From positions 60,667,448-60,731,447 of the forward strand of contig CM034534.1 in assembly GCA_020002185.1 (NCBI GenBank): a stretch of DNA of 64,000 nucleotides. The letters are read 5' to 3'. A program made the position numbers and the translations under genes. The stretch comes from Paraescarpia echinospica (Eukaryota; Annelida; Polychaeta; Sabellida; Siboglinidae). The notes beneath the pieces were generated by a model. It worked only from the letters and a program-made list of their open reading frames with translations. It did not search any database and was not told where the DNA came from. Shown here in pieces: positions 11,333 to 20,028 of the stretch (positions within the stretch are counted from its first letter, which is position 1; every line of letters begins with the position of its first letter).

Positions 11333-12332
11333 NNNNNNNNNNNNNNNNNNNNNNNNNNNNNNNNNNNNNNNNNNNNNNNNNNNNNNNNNNNNNNNNNNNN
11401 NNNNNNNNNNNNNNNNNNNNNNNNNNNNNNNNNNNNNNNNNNNNNNNNNNNNNNNNNNNNNNNNNNNNNNNNNNNNNNNNNNNNNNNNNNNNNNNNNNNN
11501 NNNNNNNNNNNNNNNNNNNNNNNNNNNNNNNNNNNNNNNNNNNNNNNNNNNNNNNNNNNNNNNNNNNNNNNNNNNNNNNNNNNNNNNNNNNNNNNNNNNN
11601 NNNNNNNNNNNNNNNNNNNNNNNNNNNNNNNNNNNNNNNNNNNNNNNNNNNNNNNNNNNNNNNNNNNNNNNNNNNNNNNNNNNNNNNNNNNNNNNNNNNN
11701 NNNNNNNNNNNNNNNNNNNNNNNNNNNNNNNNNNNNNNNNNNNNNNNNNNNNNNNNNNNNNNNNNNNNNNNNNNNNNNNNNNNNNNNNNNNNNNNNNNNN
11801 NNNNNNNNNNNNNNNNNNNNNNNNNNNNNNNNNNNNNNNNNNNNNNNNNNNNNNNNNNNNNNNNNNNNNNNNNNNNNNNNNNNNNNNNNNNNNNNNNNNN
11901 NNNNNNNNNNNNNNNNNNNNNNNNNNNNNNNNNNNNNNNNNNNNNNNNNNNNNNNNNNNNNNNNNNNNNNNNNNNNNNNNNNNNNNNNNNNNNNNNNNNN
12001 NNNNNNNNNNNNNNNNNNNNNNNNNNNNNNNNNNNNNNNNNNNNNNNNNNNNNNNNNNNNNNNNNNNNNNNNNNNNNNNNNNNNNNNNNNNNNNNNNNNN
12101 NNNNNNNNNNNNNNNNNNNNNNNNNNNNNNNNNNNNNNNNNNNNNNNNNNNNNNNNNNNNNNNNNNNNNNNNNNNNNNNNNNNNNNNNNNNNNNNNNNNN
12201 NNNNNNNNNNNNNNNNNNNNNNNNNNNNNNNNNNNNNNNNNNNNNNNNNNNNNNNNNNNNNNNNNNNNNNNNNNNNNNNNNNNNNNNNNNNNNNNNNNNN
12301 NNNNNNNNNNNNNNNNNNNNNNNNNNNNNNNN
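11333..12332. other. Assembly gap of exactly 1000 N
   Basis: A run of 1000 N, which looks like a placeholder of unknown size. It begins inside the 51-bp array, so collapsed repeats or missing Slo exons may be hidden here. Confidence 0.98.
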
Positions 12333-12650
12333 TCCAAGTCAACGACTCGCCTTTCCAGTCCACGGACAGCATCGTTCGTGTGGCTTCGGTCAATCTCGAC
12401 CGATTCGTACACTTCTTGTTTGATGCGATCAAGGACTCAGTGTTCTACAATAGAGTCCACCAGCTTGTCGTTGAAGTCCGAATTTACGGTGATCTTTAGG
12501 ATAATTGCTTCGGTGTCTGAGGATGGCAGTCTTCACATTTTCATGAACGAGATCTACGATCGCGCCACCTTTGGGTGACCAATTTCGCTGGGGCTGGCGA
12601 GGTCGGCGTTTCGTTTCCTCGTGTGTCTTCTTGGAACTTTCCCCAGCCAT
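12333..12650 (-). pseudogene. Degenerate coiled-coil ORF, possibly retrotransposon ORF1
   Basis: Read on the - strand with frame changes, it gives a start MAGESSKKTHEE, then IVDLVHENVK, FNDKLVDSIVEH, IKQEVYESVE and LERRVVDLE. The heptad-like pattern and LE-x-RVVDLE ending resemble the coiled coil of ORF1-type proteins of non-LTR retrotransposons. The frame is broken by at least one frameshift and one stop, and the sequence runs into the gap. Family assignment is a guess. Confidence 0.3.
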
Positions 12651-12659
12651 ACCTATAAT

Positions 12660-13400
12660 GGTCTGTTCGGTGTGAGTTTATGATAACGTCGTTGCAAATA
12701 AAAGTCTACGATGACAACGGATTAATGAGATTAATATGGATCTTTGCTCTTGTAAATTTGATAACGCCTAGCCAGAAGCGCCACCTAGATGCACTAGAAC
12801 GAAGATTGAAGTCAACAAAGATGTCGCCTGAGTATCTCCATCGCAAATGCAGCCCACCCAAACGTATTCGAGGCTGCGGTCAAGATACGCTCATCGGGCG
12901 CGCTCAGACGCAACGTAACGTAACGTTAACCACGCCGTCGGGGTTCGTGTCGCCACCTTACGGGTTGAATTCGACTACGTCAACTACGTCAAGCAGTGTG
13001 ACGTCCAGAGACTATATCACACACTGCATGGTATTTAGTTAAGGAATTGTTCGAAAGCATTGAAGTGTCATAACTTGTTAACGTAACATGCATTACTGAT
13101 GCGTAATTTTTTTTGGTCAGTTTCGTGATTTGTTTCTCGCATGAGTTGCAGCATAAGTCTTGAAGAGACAATAGCATAAATTCGTATGTCTATTGTAACG
13201 AATGTCACTATTTGTGCAATGTGAGTAGAGGGTATTTATTATTCGTCGATATCGAGTCACAGTTTAAGTAACGTTACATGTTTGTGACTATATGTCTATG
13301 ATAAGTGTTTACCATTCATAGATTCAGATACTGTGAATTAAGTATTTTGTTTTAAGTTGTGCCAATTCTTGGTTTCCCCAATTGCCTTGCCACCACTTGT
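12660..13400. other. Non-coding AT-rich stretch
   Basis: No open frame here resembles a known family. Several ACGTAACGTTA-like motifs occur around 12910-12935. Nothing else is supported. Confidence 0.35.
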
Positions 13401-13401
13401 A

Positions 13402-13880
13402 ATGCCAGGTCACGACGACGAGGTACTCGAAGGGCGGGGTTTGGAGGAGCAGGTAAGTATTCTTCGAAATCAACTTAGCCGAGCTTCACGAGTTACAAGA
13501 GAAAACTGAAGGAACAGTACACTCAGAGTTGGATAGGGAGATAACCAATATAGTAGACCATATCGCAATGCTAAAGGAGCCTCACGAGGATCCCCCTAGC
13601 GGTGCTACTAGAGGTTTACGTCGCAGCACTCAAACACCACAGCCAACCAAGAAAGTGACCGAAAAGCAAGAGAGGGAGAGAGATAAGACAGAGACACGAC
13701 TGAAGAAAATCTTCCTGCAAAGTTACGATGCCTGAAAGGTCGACGCAAAAGCCAGCAGAAAGCAGATGAAAGGATTCTGCACAATGAACTTTCTCCACAT
13801 CCTCGAAGACATACCGTCTGAGAAGATGCTTTATTTCAGACGGTACGTTGGAGAAGTAAGGAAGGTTCCTGAGAGCTAGT
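13402..13880 (+). pseudogene. Degenerate gag-like coiled-coil ORF
   Basis: From ATG 13402 the frame reads MPGHDDEVLEGRGLEEQV. After a frame change it continues LAELHELQEKTEG, LDREITNIVDHIAMLKEPHE, RRSTQTPQPTKK, LKKIFLQSYDA, a stop, then KVDAKASRKQMK and LHILEDIPSEKM. The charged helical N-terminal part followed by a basic linker suggests a retroelement gag/ORF1-type protein, but I cannot name the family. It ends near the left border of Polinton 1, which probably inserted into or beside it. Confidence 0.35.
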
Positions 13881-13964
13881 TTCTTCAGAACACTACTGCA
13901 GCATATCACGAAGCCTAGAACGCGTTAGTAGTATGCTCGCACATTTGGAGGGGCATCCTGAGGA

Positions 13965-13990
13965 GTTTAAGCGATAATTGGGAGGTTTCG
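13965..13990. repeat. Left terminal inverted repeat remnant of Polinton 1
   Basis: The sequence GTTTAAGCGATAATTGGGAG followed by GTTTCG is the inverted match of 23599-23624 with one T/C mismatch. It joins directly to the cut end of the penton gene at 13991. The preceding base pair makes the end read AG, the usual 5' dinucleotide of Polintons, on the left side only. Confidence 0.5.
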
Positions 13991-14440
13991 CAGCGTAGTG
14001 GTACGAAAGCCGAGAACGGCAGTCAGTATAGCAGCACGGAAGACGGTATTCGGTGCCATGTGCACCGATACCTTATGTGTAACGATGTTGTAGCTCAGTT
14101 TCACTCGTCCCTCTCCCACCACACGACGTAGAGAGGCGTTAATGGAGAGGATCAGTGACCACGGATCTTTATAGTATCCGGTTCCGATTCGGACAGTCTT
14201 CGTGTGCAGGGACCGTGGGTGCTCTTCGTCTATCGGTAGCGTCACAGCGAACCCCGCGTCATCGTCTACGATGTTGTACCAACTGTGTGGATACTGTACC
14301 TCCACCAGACCGCATTCCCATTGTCCCCGTAGTAGGATACGTTTCGGTAGCGTCGTGATGTAGTGGGTCAGCGTGTTGGTGGGGTGCGTGTGCATGGAAG
14401 CATTGCTGGGCAACGTGAGATAGAAATCACTCGGTTCCAT
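13991..14440 (-). pseudogene. Penton / minor capsid protein, 3'-truncated copy
   Basis: The frame starts MEPSDFYLTLPSNASMHTHP and matches the first ~150 residues of the full copy at 20015. After GFRTTTL the sequence jumps at 13991 into the terminal repeat and hits a stop seven codons on. About 120 residues of the full protein are lost. This marks an internal deletion that removed the rest of penton, pX, capsid and protease from this arm. The start overlaps the upstream membrane-protein gene by 14 bases, as in the other arm. Confidence 0.85.
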
Positions 14441-14762
14441 GTTGTTGTTGTTTCAACGTCGGACTGGGTAGCAGGTAACCCAACGAACTGCTCAACAGGG
14501 CCGTCCACAGAGTCGGATCGTGGTGGCCAAACGTCAGGTTGTAGATGCTGACCAAGATGACCGTGTACAAGACGACGACCTGACACAGAAAGACGATCTC
14601 CTCTTTGGGACACGCTGTACCGAATATGTGCCACGGAGTCCTCTCTTTCTGTAGTGGGGGTGGCGGTAGAGTGTCGACGTCGTCTTCTTCTTTTTCTTCT
14701 TCTTCTTCTTCTTCTTCTTCTTCGACACTAACGGTGATGCGTGATGTTGTCTCGTCTGCCAT
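14427..14762 (-). CDS. Small acidic membrane protein of Polintons, left-arm copy
   Basis: A protein of about 111 residues starting MADETTSR. It has a long glutamate tract, a PPPP stretch, the conserved WHIFGTACPKEE motif, then a hydrophobic helix (IVFLCQVVVLYTVILVSIYN) and a second weaker hydrophobic segment ending LGYLLPSP. The same small protein sits between integrase and penton in related elements; its function is not known. It could be a virion membrane or assembly protein, but that is inference. The ATG at 14762 was chosen over an upstream one because the homologous copy starts at the same MADE. The Glu tract is longer than in the other arm, which fits slippage in a GAA repeat. Confidence 0.75.
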   Translation of the reverse strand: MADETTSRITVSVEEEEEEEEEEKEEDDVDTLPPPPLQKERTPWHIFGTACPKEEIVFLCQVVVLYTVILVSIYNLTFGHHDPTLWTALLSSSLGYLLPSPTLKQQQHGTE

Positions 14763-14802
14763 ACGTGGACGACTGACATCGTAACGGACGCACAATTAGT
14801 CT

Positions 14803-15869
14803 TTATAGTCCGACGAGACCCTTGGCATCGATCCAGCTGTTGAACTTCGAAGGATATCCGACCCATTTCACCAACACCTCCCGTCGACTGCCTACCTTGC
14901 GGCGCTGTACTATCGATTCCACACGGTACAGTTTATCGACGGAACTGTCACCTTCTGTATCTCCGGTTCGTAGAAGGTACCGTCCAGTATCTCGCCGAGA
15001 TCGTCCGTTAGACGATAGACGGGTGGTTCGGACGGATGGACTTCGCGTATCGTGAATAGTTCCTCTGTCCAATTTATCGTGTAACCTTTATCGAACCGTC
15101 TCTTAGCCTTGCTGATACGTACGCGATCCCCCACGTGGTACTTGGGTACCCCCTTACCGTGATGACCACCGTACAGACGCTGCCACACCTCTTCCTGATT
15201 AGTTGCATCCACCTGTGACGGAGACATCCCGATACTGCGGTGATGTGTGTCGTTGTACGTGCGCACCAGATCCGGAAGGATATCGATGTACCGCCACGCT
15301 TCTTTGTGTGTCAGGTATCGCCACATACGTGACATTAGTGTGCGATTGAAGCGTTCCACGATGCTCGCCTTGATCTCTGCGTTGAAGGTGGAGAAGTGAT
15401 GGATACCGTATCTGTCCAATACACCCCGAACGCTACGGTTATAAAATTCCAGACCTCTATCGGTCTGCAACGACAGTGGTTGAATGTCGGTGAAGAGACC
15501 GTTCAGTGCCTTCGATACAGACGTCGCCGACTTGTTCTTCAGTGGAACGCATCGGGCGACTTTCGAGAAGACGTCGATCACCGTGAGCAGGAACGTTGTA
15601 CCGTCGTTTTCTTTTTTCAGACTGGACACGTCAACGAGATCGGCCTGCCACTGTTGATTCCGTCCTCCGACGATCGTGCGCCGACGCGTGAAACGAACTC
15701 TGACCGGTTTATGTAGTGTATAGGCGTTCTGTTCCGATAGCCATTGTTCGACGATTTTTCTCGGTACGCGTGGTATGGCGGTTCGTCGCAAAGACGCGAT
15801 TCCTCCGTAGCTACCCACCTTGGTGGGGTTGAAGTAGACGTCCTCCAGCTGTTTACGACGGCGCCCCAT
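14803..15869 (-). pseudogene. Retroviral-type DD35E integrase with chromodomain, frameshifted
   Basis: The protein would insert the element into host DNA. From MGRRRKQLEDVYF it has the N-terminal YTLHKPVRVRF region, then the rve core: first Asp in WQADLVDVS, second in LQTDRGLEF, Glu in ASIVERFNRT, exactly 35 residues after the second Asp. An SH3-like basic region follows (RVRISKAKRRFDKGYTINW). A one-base deletion near 14940, compared with the right arm, ends the frame in SINCTVWNR. The chromodomain (DKLYRVESIV, LVKWVGYP, NSWIDA) continues in another frame to 14803. The catalytic triad is intact but the chromatin-reading tail is cut off, so targeting should be affected. It is the only copy with the N-terminal region. 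Confidence 0.85.
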
Positions 15870-16007
15870 GATGACGTACGTATGATATAATCGATGGTAA
15901 TCCCACACACGATGGGGAGTCCGCTGTAAGCAACACCGGTAAACAGACGTGTTAGACTGTCCCGTAGATCACACATTATGTCGGTGAATCGAGATGATGC
16001 GTCTCTT

Positions 16008-16781
16008 TTATTCGAGACGTTCCCATGTCTTACTAGTCGACGCCGGTGGGGTAGGTAGAGTAGACGGGCTCATTCGAGATCGTCTCCGCGAGAGGGGTGT
16101 CCACTGCAGCGTTCGACGCGCTCTACTGAGCGATCGTGTGGCCGCCGCTTCTATGGTACGCTTCCTTTGATCCTGTCGAATAGCCAGTCTCCTGGCCTCG
16201 TTACCCACCAACTCCATGGGTAGATTCATGTCACCGAGTTGATGCGCAAACACCTCCCACCCCGTTGGAGAACCGATGGTCTTGCGATGACGCAACAAAT
16301 CGTTCACGAGGTCCACCACGTTACTTCCGGGTACCGCTACGCCTTTGTTCATGAGCTCTCCGCGCGCATTCCACGCGACGTCTCGTTTCAGACGTTCCAT
16401 CAGTCGTCTGGCTTTGGTCTGGAGGCGTTTGGGAACACTGTCGATGACTTCCGCTTCCACCCCCACCTCCGGTGGGGTCTGATCCGTATTAGTTCCCGCC
16501 ACCACCGCCGCTGCCGTGACCACCGGGGATGTGTCCTTGTTGACCGTTGTCACGCGTATTGGTTCGCGCGTGCGTCGATCGGACAACGCGTTGTAGCGTT
16601 GCAACACTTGATTATACATGACGACCTTGTCACCGTCGGTGAGATCTTGTCTGTCGAGTATGACTTTCATCTCGTCGTCGAGTACCTGTACTTTGCGTCC
16701 TAGGGTATCCGTCGGTGCTGGTGCGCGTAGACTGTCCAACAGTCGTGGATCTACCAAGGCCATCTTCCGTACGTGTTCCAT
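16008..16781 (-). CDS. Conserved Polinton protein, ~257 aa (family A)
   Basis: The frame begins MEHVRKMALVDPRLLDSL, with an MKVILDRQDLTDGDKVVMY helix, a variable Ala/Thr-rich linker, then VIDSVPKRLQTKARRLMERL and GSNVVDLVNDLLRHRK. The C-terminal tail is Arg/Ser-rich. A homolog occupies the same position in Polinton 2 (41180-41872). No enzyme motif is visible. It starts six bases after the stop of the 123-aa gene, within a - strand cluster ATPase-123 aa-257 aa-integrase. The conserved position next to the ATPase suggests a packaging or virion core role; that is inference. Confidence 0.75.
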   Translation of the reverse strand: MEHVRKMALVDPRLLDSLRAPAPTDTLGRKVQVLDDEMKVILDRQDLTDGDKVVMYNQVLQRYNALSDRRTREPIRVTTVNKDTSPVVTAAAVVAGTNTDQTPPEVGVEAEVIDSVPKRLQTKARRLMERLKRDVAWNARGELMNKGVAVPGSNVVDLVNDLLRHRKTIGSPTGWEVFAHQLGDMNLPMELVGNEARRLAIRQDQRKRTIEAAATRSLSRARRTLQWTPLSRRRSRMSPSTLPTPPASTSKTWERLE

Positions 16782-16787
16782 CGTTGT

Positions 16788-17159
16788 CTACTTGAGTAGC
16801 ACCTGTTTTAGCAAGGGTAGCAAGACCGCACCTGCCAAAGGTGCCAGCAGTGCCGACAGGAAACCACCGGTCTGTCCTCTTCCGCCCTGGTTGTTACCCC
16901 GTAGCAAGATGCGACGTCTCCTCGCTGCAGGTGCGTCTCTCTGTGCCAAAGCACGTAGGTTTGTTTTGTACACGTTCAGAGCACGTCTCTGCGCGTCGGT
17001 CAAGGGCAAGTTCTTCTTCAATATGTTGTAGGCACACTCGGCTAGTGCACACAACAGATCGGCGTCGGCGTTTCTGATGATGGCTCGTCTCAATTTCGTG
17101 CTCTTGTATCTGTTTAGCGTCTGTATACAGAGGATGTGTTTCTTCACGAGTTCGGACAT
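16788..17159 (-). CDS. Conserved Polinton small basic protein, 123 aa (family B)
   Basis: The protein begins MSELVKKHILCIQTLNRYKS, continues with KLRRAIIRNADADLLCALAE and a basic RRRRIL stretch, then a Gly-rich hinge and a hydrophobic C-terminus (FLSALLAPLAGAVLLPLLKQ). The homolog in Polinton 2 (40839-41183) keeps KHIL, KLRRAI/KLRKAI and the GGFL-type hydrophobic tail. It lies between the ATPase and the 257-aa gene. The mix of basic body and hydrophobic tail could suit a DNA- or membrane-associated virion protein, but no function is established from the sequence. Confidence 0.75.
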   Translation of the reverse strand: MSELVKKHILCIQTLNRYKSTKLRRAIIRNADADLLCALAECAYNILKKNLPLTDAQRRALNVYKTNLRALAQRDAPAARRRRILLRGNNQGGRGQTGGFLSALLAPLAGAVLLPLLKQVLLK

Positions 17160-17215
17160 GCTGTTGTCTTCACGAGCATGCTGCGACTGAAGGAACGAGG
17201 TGCTACGCGGACGTC

Positions 17216-17833
17216 TTATACCTTGGGTTGGTACACGTACTGGACACTGTCGTCCGGAAGGACACCCGTGCGCAGACGCATATCGTCGAGCGTGCCCTGT
17301 TTCAGATCGACGAGGAGATAACCGTACGGGAGTGACGTGGCGTCTCGGAACGCTTCCTGTACAAACTTCAGGCGACCCGGATACATCTGTCGTGCCAAGT
17401 GTCCGATCTGTGACGCGTCACGAGGATTCTTGAAGATCACCATGTAGTGTGCGTTCAGACTGATCGTACGACTCTCCTTGTTCTTTGGAAACAGGTTCTG
17501 CACGAGATACAGTACGGACGTGTTCTGGTGATGACTCTTTTTTGTGAACAAGGTCGTGACCCGTTCGTCCGTTTCTGCCATCAGATCATCGATGACCACG
17601 AGGTTACGTGTCGATGCGTCGAACGCACCGCTCGGTAAGCCTTCTTCGAATCGTACCAGGTCGTTGTCAACATAGGCACTCTGCCATACACCGTAACACC
17701 ACGTGATCTTCTCTGGAGGTGGATCGATCATCGTTGCGGCGTGACGTAGCAGACGCATCACGAGCGTAGTCTTACCGCATCCCGTCGGGCCCGCAACGAT
17801 ACAGGTGAAGGGGTGTTTCCATCGCGTGTCCAT
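17216..17833 (-). CDS. FtsK/HerA-type genome-packaging ATPase
   Basis: A 205-residue ATPase of the A32/FtsK-HerA packaging family that would drive element DNA into capsids. Walker A is GPTGCGKT at residues 15-22 and Walker B is LVVIDD at 78-83. TTLFTKKSHH and LVQNLFPKNKESR (about 109-122) are the conserved arginine/sensor region, and GHLARQMYPG follows. Length is usual for Polinton ATPases. Its ATG overlaps nothing but directly follows the stop of the 59-aa gene (TAGATG). The frame is intact with no internal stops. A decayed homolog is at 40220 in Polinton 2. Confidence 0.92.
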   Translation of the reverse strand: MDTRWKHPFTCIVAGPTGCGKTTLVMRLLRHAATMIDPPPEKITWCYGVWQSAYVDNDLVRFEEGLPSGAFDASTRNLVVIDDLMAETDERVTTLFTKKSHHQNTSVLYLVQNLFPKNKESRTISLNAHYMVIFKNPRDASQIGHLARQMYPGRLKFVQEAFRDATSLPYGYLLVDLKQGTLDDMRLRTGVLPDDSVQYVYQPKV

Positions 17834-18013
17834 CTAGTAGTCACCGGTGGTGTTCGACAATGTCGCGTTGACCACTGTGCTGTTAGTTGCGACGACGACA
17901 CCTCCACCACACCAACGAAGGAAGGGATCGCGGAACAAGACGTACAAGACGTACAGATACAGACCGAGTATTCCCACTAGTGTTACAGCTACAAGTGTTC
18001 CCGTCCGTGACAT
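17834..18013 (-). CDS. Small membrane protein, 59 aa, upstream of the ATPase
   Basis: The frame starts MSRTGTLVAVTLVGILGLYL and continues with YVLYVLF, forming one hydrophobic helix near the N-terminus. A Gly/Val stretch and a polar Asn/Thr-rich tail with potential N-glycosylation sites (NST, NAT, NTT) follow. The stop TAG is immediately followed by the ATPase ATG, so the two are likely co-expressed. I do not recognise a named family. The tight coupling to the ATPase and the intact frame support it as a gene. Confidence 0.55.
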   Translation of the reverse strand: MSRTGTLVAVTLVGILGLYLYVLYVLFRDPFLRWCGGGVVVATNSTVVNATLSNTTGDY

Positions 18014-18176
18014 GCTACGTTATGACTATCGATTGTGTGGCATCTGACTAAATAGTGTTATCTTTTTTTTTTTTTTTCGTGTGTCTCCGCCTACTAACCG
18101 CATGACAGCTAGAGGCGCCTATAACCCCAACTGACGTAGGGGCGCATTTCCTCATCGTGTCAGCAGTGGTTCGGCA
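18014..18176. other. Short spacer between PolB and the 59-aa gene
   Basis: A non-coding spacer with a T-run at about 18062-18077. No promoter is convincingly seen. Confidence 0.4.
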
Positions 18177-18773
18177 TTACACGTCCACCGGCCCCGTGGT
18201 GATTCCGTCTTCGTTGACCACGCGCTTGGCATAGAAGTAGGTCAACGCCGCACGTTCCTGGATGTACGTCAGCACGGACGAGTGATTGACCCGAAACCCG
18301 CGGTTCTTCCCACTTCCACTGCAACGATTGGTCAACACGTCCAGGAACGACTGCTTGTCGATGGTGTTGAGTCGTTTGTTCAGACCTTTGGTGCTGTATT
18401 TATCGATCGTACCCGAACAATAGTAGGTCTTGCTACACAGACCCAGGAAACAGTCACCGGACCATTCGACCTTGAAGAGTCCCGGTGTTCTCTTGTCGTA
18501 CGCCTTGCGCTCCTTGCAACACGTCTCGGTACCGTTCCACGGACGACCGGCCAGGCGACAGCGCACGTAGTCGTTCTGATGATCGTCGCAACATTCGGAC
18601 GGTAGCCATTCGGAGCGATGACGATAGTAGTGGTCGCGTAGTGCCGGGGTCACGAGGTCGTCGACGGACTCACCGGCCAGAGCCAAATAGGCACTGTCCG
18701 TATCGGTTTCGCAGTACTCGAACAGTGGACGATCCACGTACCTGATCATGAAGTCGTAGTAGAACTCCAACAT
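18177..18773 (-). pseudogene. Protein-primed DNA polymerase B, C-terminal fragment
   Basis: About 198 residues of the palm/thumb end of a protein-primed family B polymerase, which would replicate the linear element. The fragment begins at MLEFYYDFMIRYVDR, contains motif C as YCETDTDSAYLAL, then GLFKVEW, LCSKTYYC, KGLNKRLN, GFRVNHSS and ALTYFYAKR, ending in VDV-stop. Full Polinton polymerases are around 1000 residues or more, so the exonuclease, TPR and fingers are missing. The cut is at 18773/18774, where the inverted integrase copy starts. It cannot be active. Confidence 0.85.
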
Positions 18774-19661
18774 ACGCGTCGGCGCACGATCGTCGGAGGA
18801 CGGAATCAACAGTGGCAGGCCGATCTCGTTGACGTGTCCAGTCTGAAAAAAGAAAACGACGGTACAACGTTCCTGCTCACGGTGATCGACGTCTTCTCGA
18901 AAGTCGCCCGATGCGTTCCACTGAAGAACAAGTCGGCGACGTCTGTATCGAAGGCACTGAACGGTCTCTTCACCGACATTCAACCACTGTCGTTGCAGAC
19001 CGAGAGAGGTCTGGAATTCTATAACCGTAGCGTTCGGGGTGTATTGGACAGATACGGTATCCACCACTTCTCCACCTTCAACGCAGAGATCAAGGCGAGC
19101 ATCGTGGAACGCTTCAATCGCACACTAATGTCACGTATGTGGCGATACCTGACACACAAAGAAACGTGGCGGTACATCGATATCCTTCCGGATCTGGTGC
19201 GCACGTACAACGGCACATCTCACCGCAGTATCGGGATGTCTCCGTCACAGGTGGATGCGACTAATCAGGAAGAGGTGTGGCAGCGTCTGTACGGTGGTCA
19301 TCACGGTAAGGGGGTGCCCAAGTACCACGTGGGGGATCGCGTACGTATCAGCAAGGCTAAGAGACGGTTCGATAAAGGTTACACGATAAATTGGACAGAG
19401 GAACTATTCACGATACGCGAAGTCCATCCGTCCGAACCACCCGTCTATCGTCTAACGGACGATCTCGGCGAGATACTGGACGGTACCTTCTACGAACCGG
19501 AGATACAGAAGGTGACAGTTCCGGTCGATAAACTGTACCGTGTGGAATCGATAGTACAGCGCCGCAAGGTAGGCAGTCGACGGGAGGTGTTGGTGAAATG
19601 GGTCGGATATCCTTCGAAGTTCAACAGCTGGATCGATGCCAAGGGTCTCGTCGGACTATAA
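18774..19661 (+). pseudogene. DD35E integrase with chromodomain, 5'-truncated, mutated catalytic Asp
   Basis: The frame is open from the junction (RRRTIVGGRNQQ) to the stop and keeps the first catalytic Asp in WQADLVDVS (codon 18822). The second catalytic Asp is Glu here: LQTERGLEF, codon GAG at 19002-19004, where the left arm has GAT. The final Glu in ASIVERFNRT is present. The chromodomain is in frame and complete (DKLYRVESIV, LVKWVGYPSKFNSWIDA). The N-terminal ~75 residues and the start codon are missing. The truncation and Asp-to-Glu change predict no strand transfer. Other differences to the left arm are HKEAW/HKETW and NDTHH/NGTSH. Confidence 0.88.
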
Positions 19662-19701
19662 AGACTAATTGTGCGTCTGTTACGATATCAGTCGTCCACG
19701 T

Positions 19702-20028
19702 ATGGCAGACGAGACAACATCACGCATCACCGTTAGTAACGAAGAAGAAGAAGAAGAAGAAGAAGAAGAAGACGTCGTCGACACTCTACCGCCACCCCCA
19801 CTACAGAAAGAGAGGACTCCGTGGCACATATTCGGTACAGCGTGTCCCAAAGAGGAGATCGTCTTTCTGTGTCAGATCGTCGTCTTGTACACGGTCATCT
19901 TGGTCAGCATCTACAACCTGACGTTTGGTCACCACGATCCGACTCTGTGGACGGCCCTGTTGAACAGTTCGTTGGGTTACCTGCTACCCAGTCCGACGTT
20001 GAAACAACAACAACATGGAACCGAGTGA
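19702..20028 (+). CDS. Small acidic membrane protein of Polintons, right-arm copy
   Basis: A protein of 108 residues from MADETTSR with a shorter Glu tract than the left-arm copy, then DVVDTLPPPPLQ, WHIFGTACPKEE, a transmembrane helix (IVFLCQIVVLYTVILVSIYN) and LGYLLPSPTLK. It starts 41 bases after the integrase stop, and its end overlaps the start of penton by 14 bases, which suggests one transcript. Its place between integrase and penton is typical of this element group. Function unknown. Confidence 0.8.
   Translation: MADETTSRITVSNEEEEEEEEEEDVVDTLPPPPLQKERTPWHIFGTACPKEEIVFLCQIVVLYTVILVSIYNLTFGHHDPTLWTALLNSSLGYLLPSPTLKQQQHGTE

Larger units (their letters stand above)
13991..15689. repeat. 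Left arm of the inverted duplication in Polinton 1
   Basis: This arm is the reverse complement of 18774-20464 with only scattered substitutions, a longer GAA tract in the acidic stretch of the membrane protein, and a one-base deletion near 14940. It contains part of penton, the whole membrane protein and the integrase from residue ~75 on. Its outer end is the breakpoint inside penton. Confidence 0.9.

Noticed and set aside
11255..12578. Open frames of 371-421 codons on both strands
   Set aside because: They cross the 1000-N gap; only a few real codons lie on each side.
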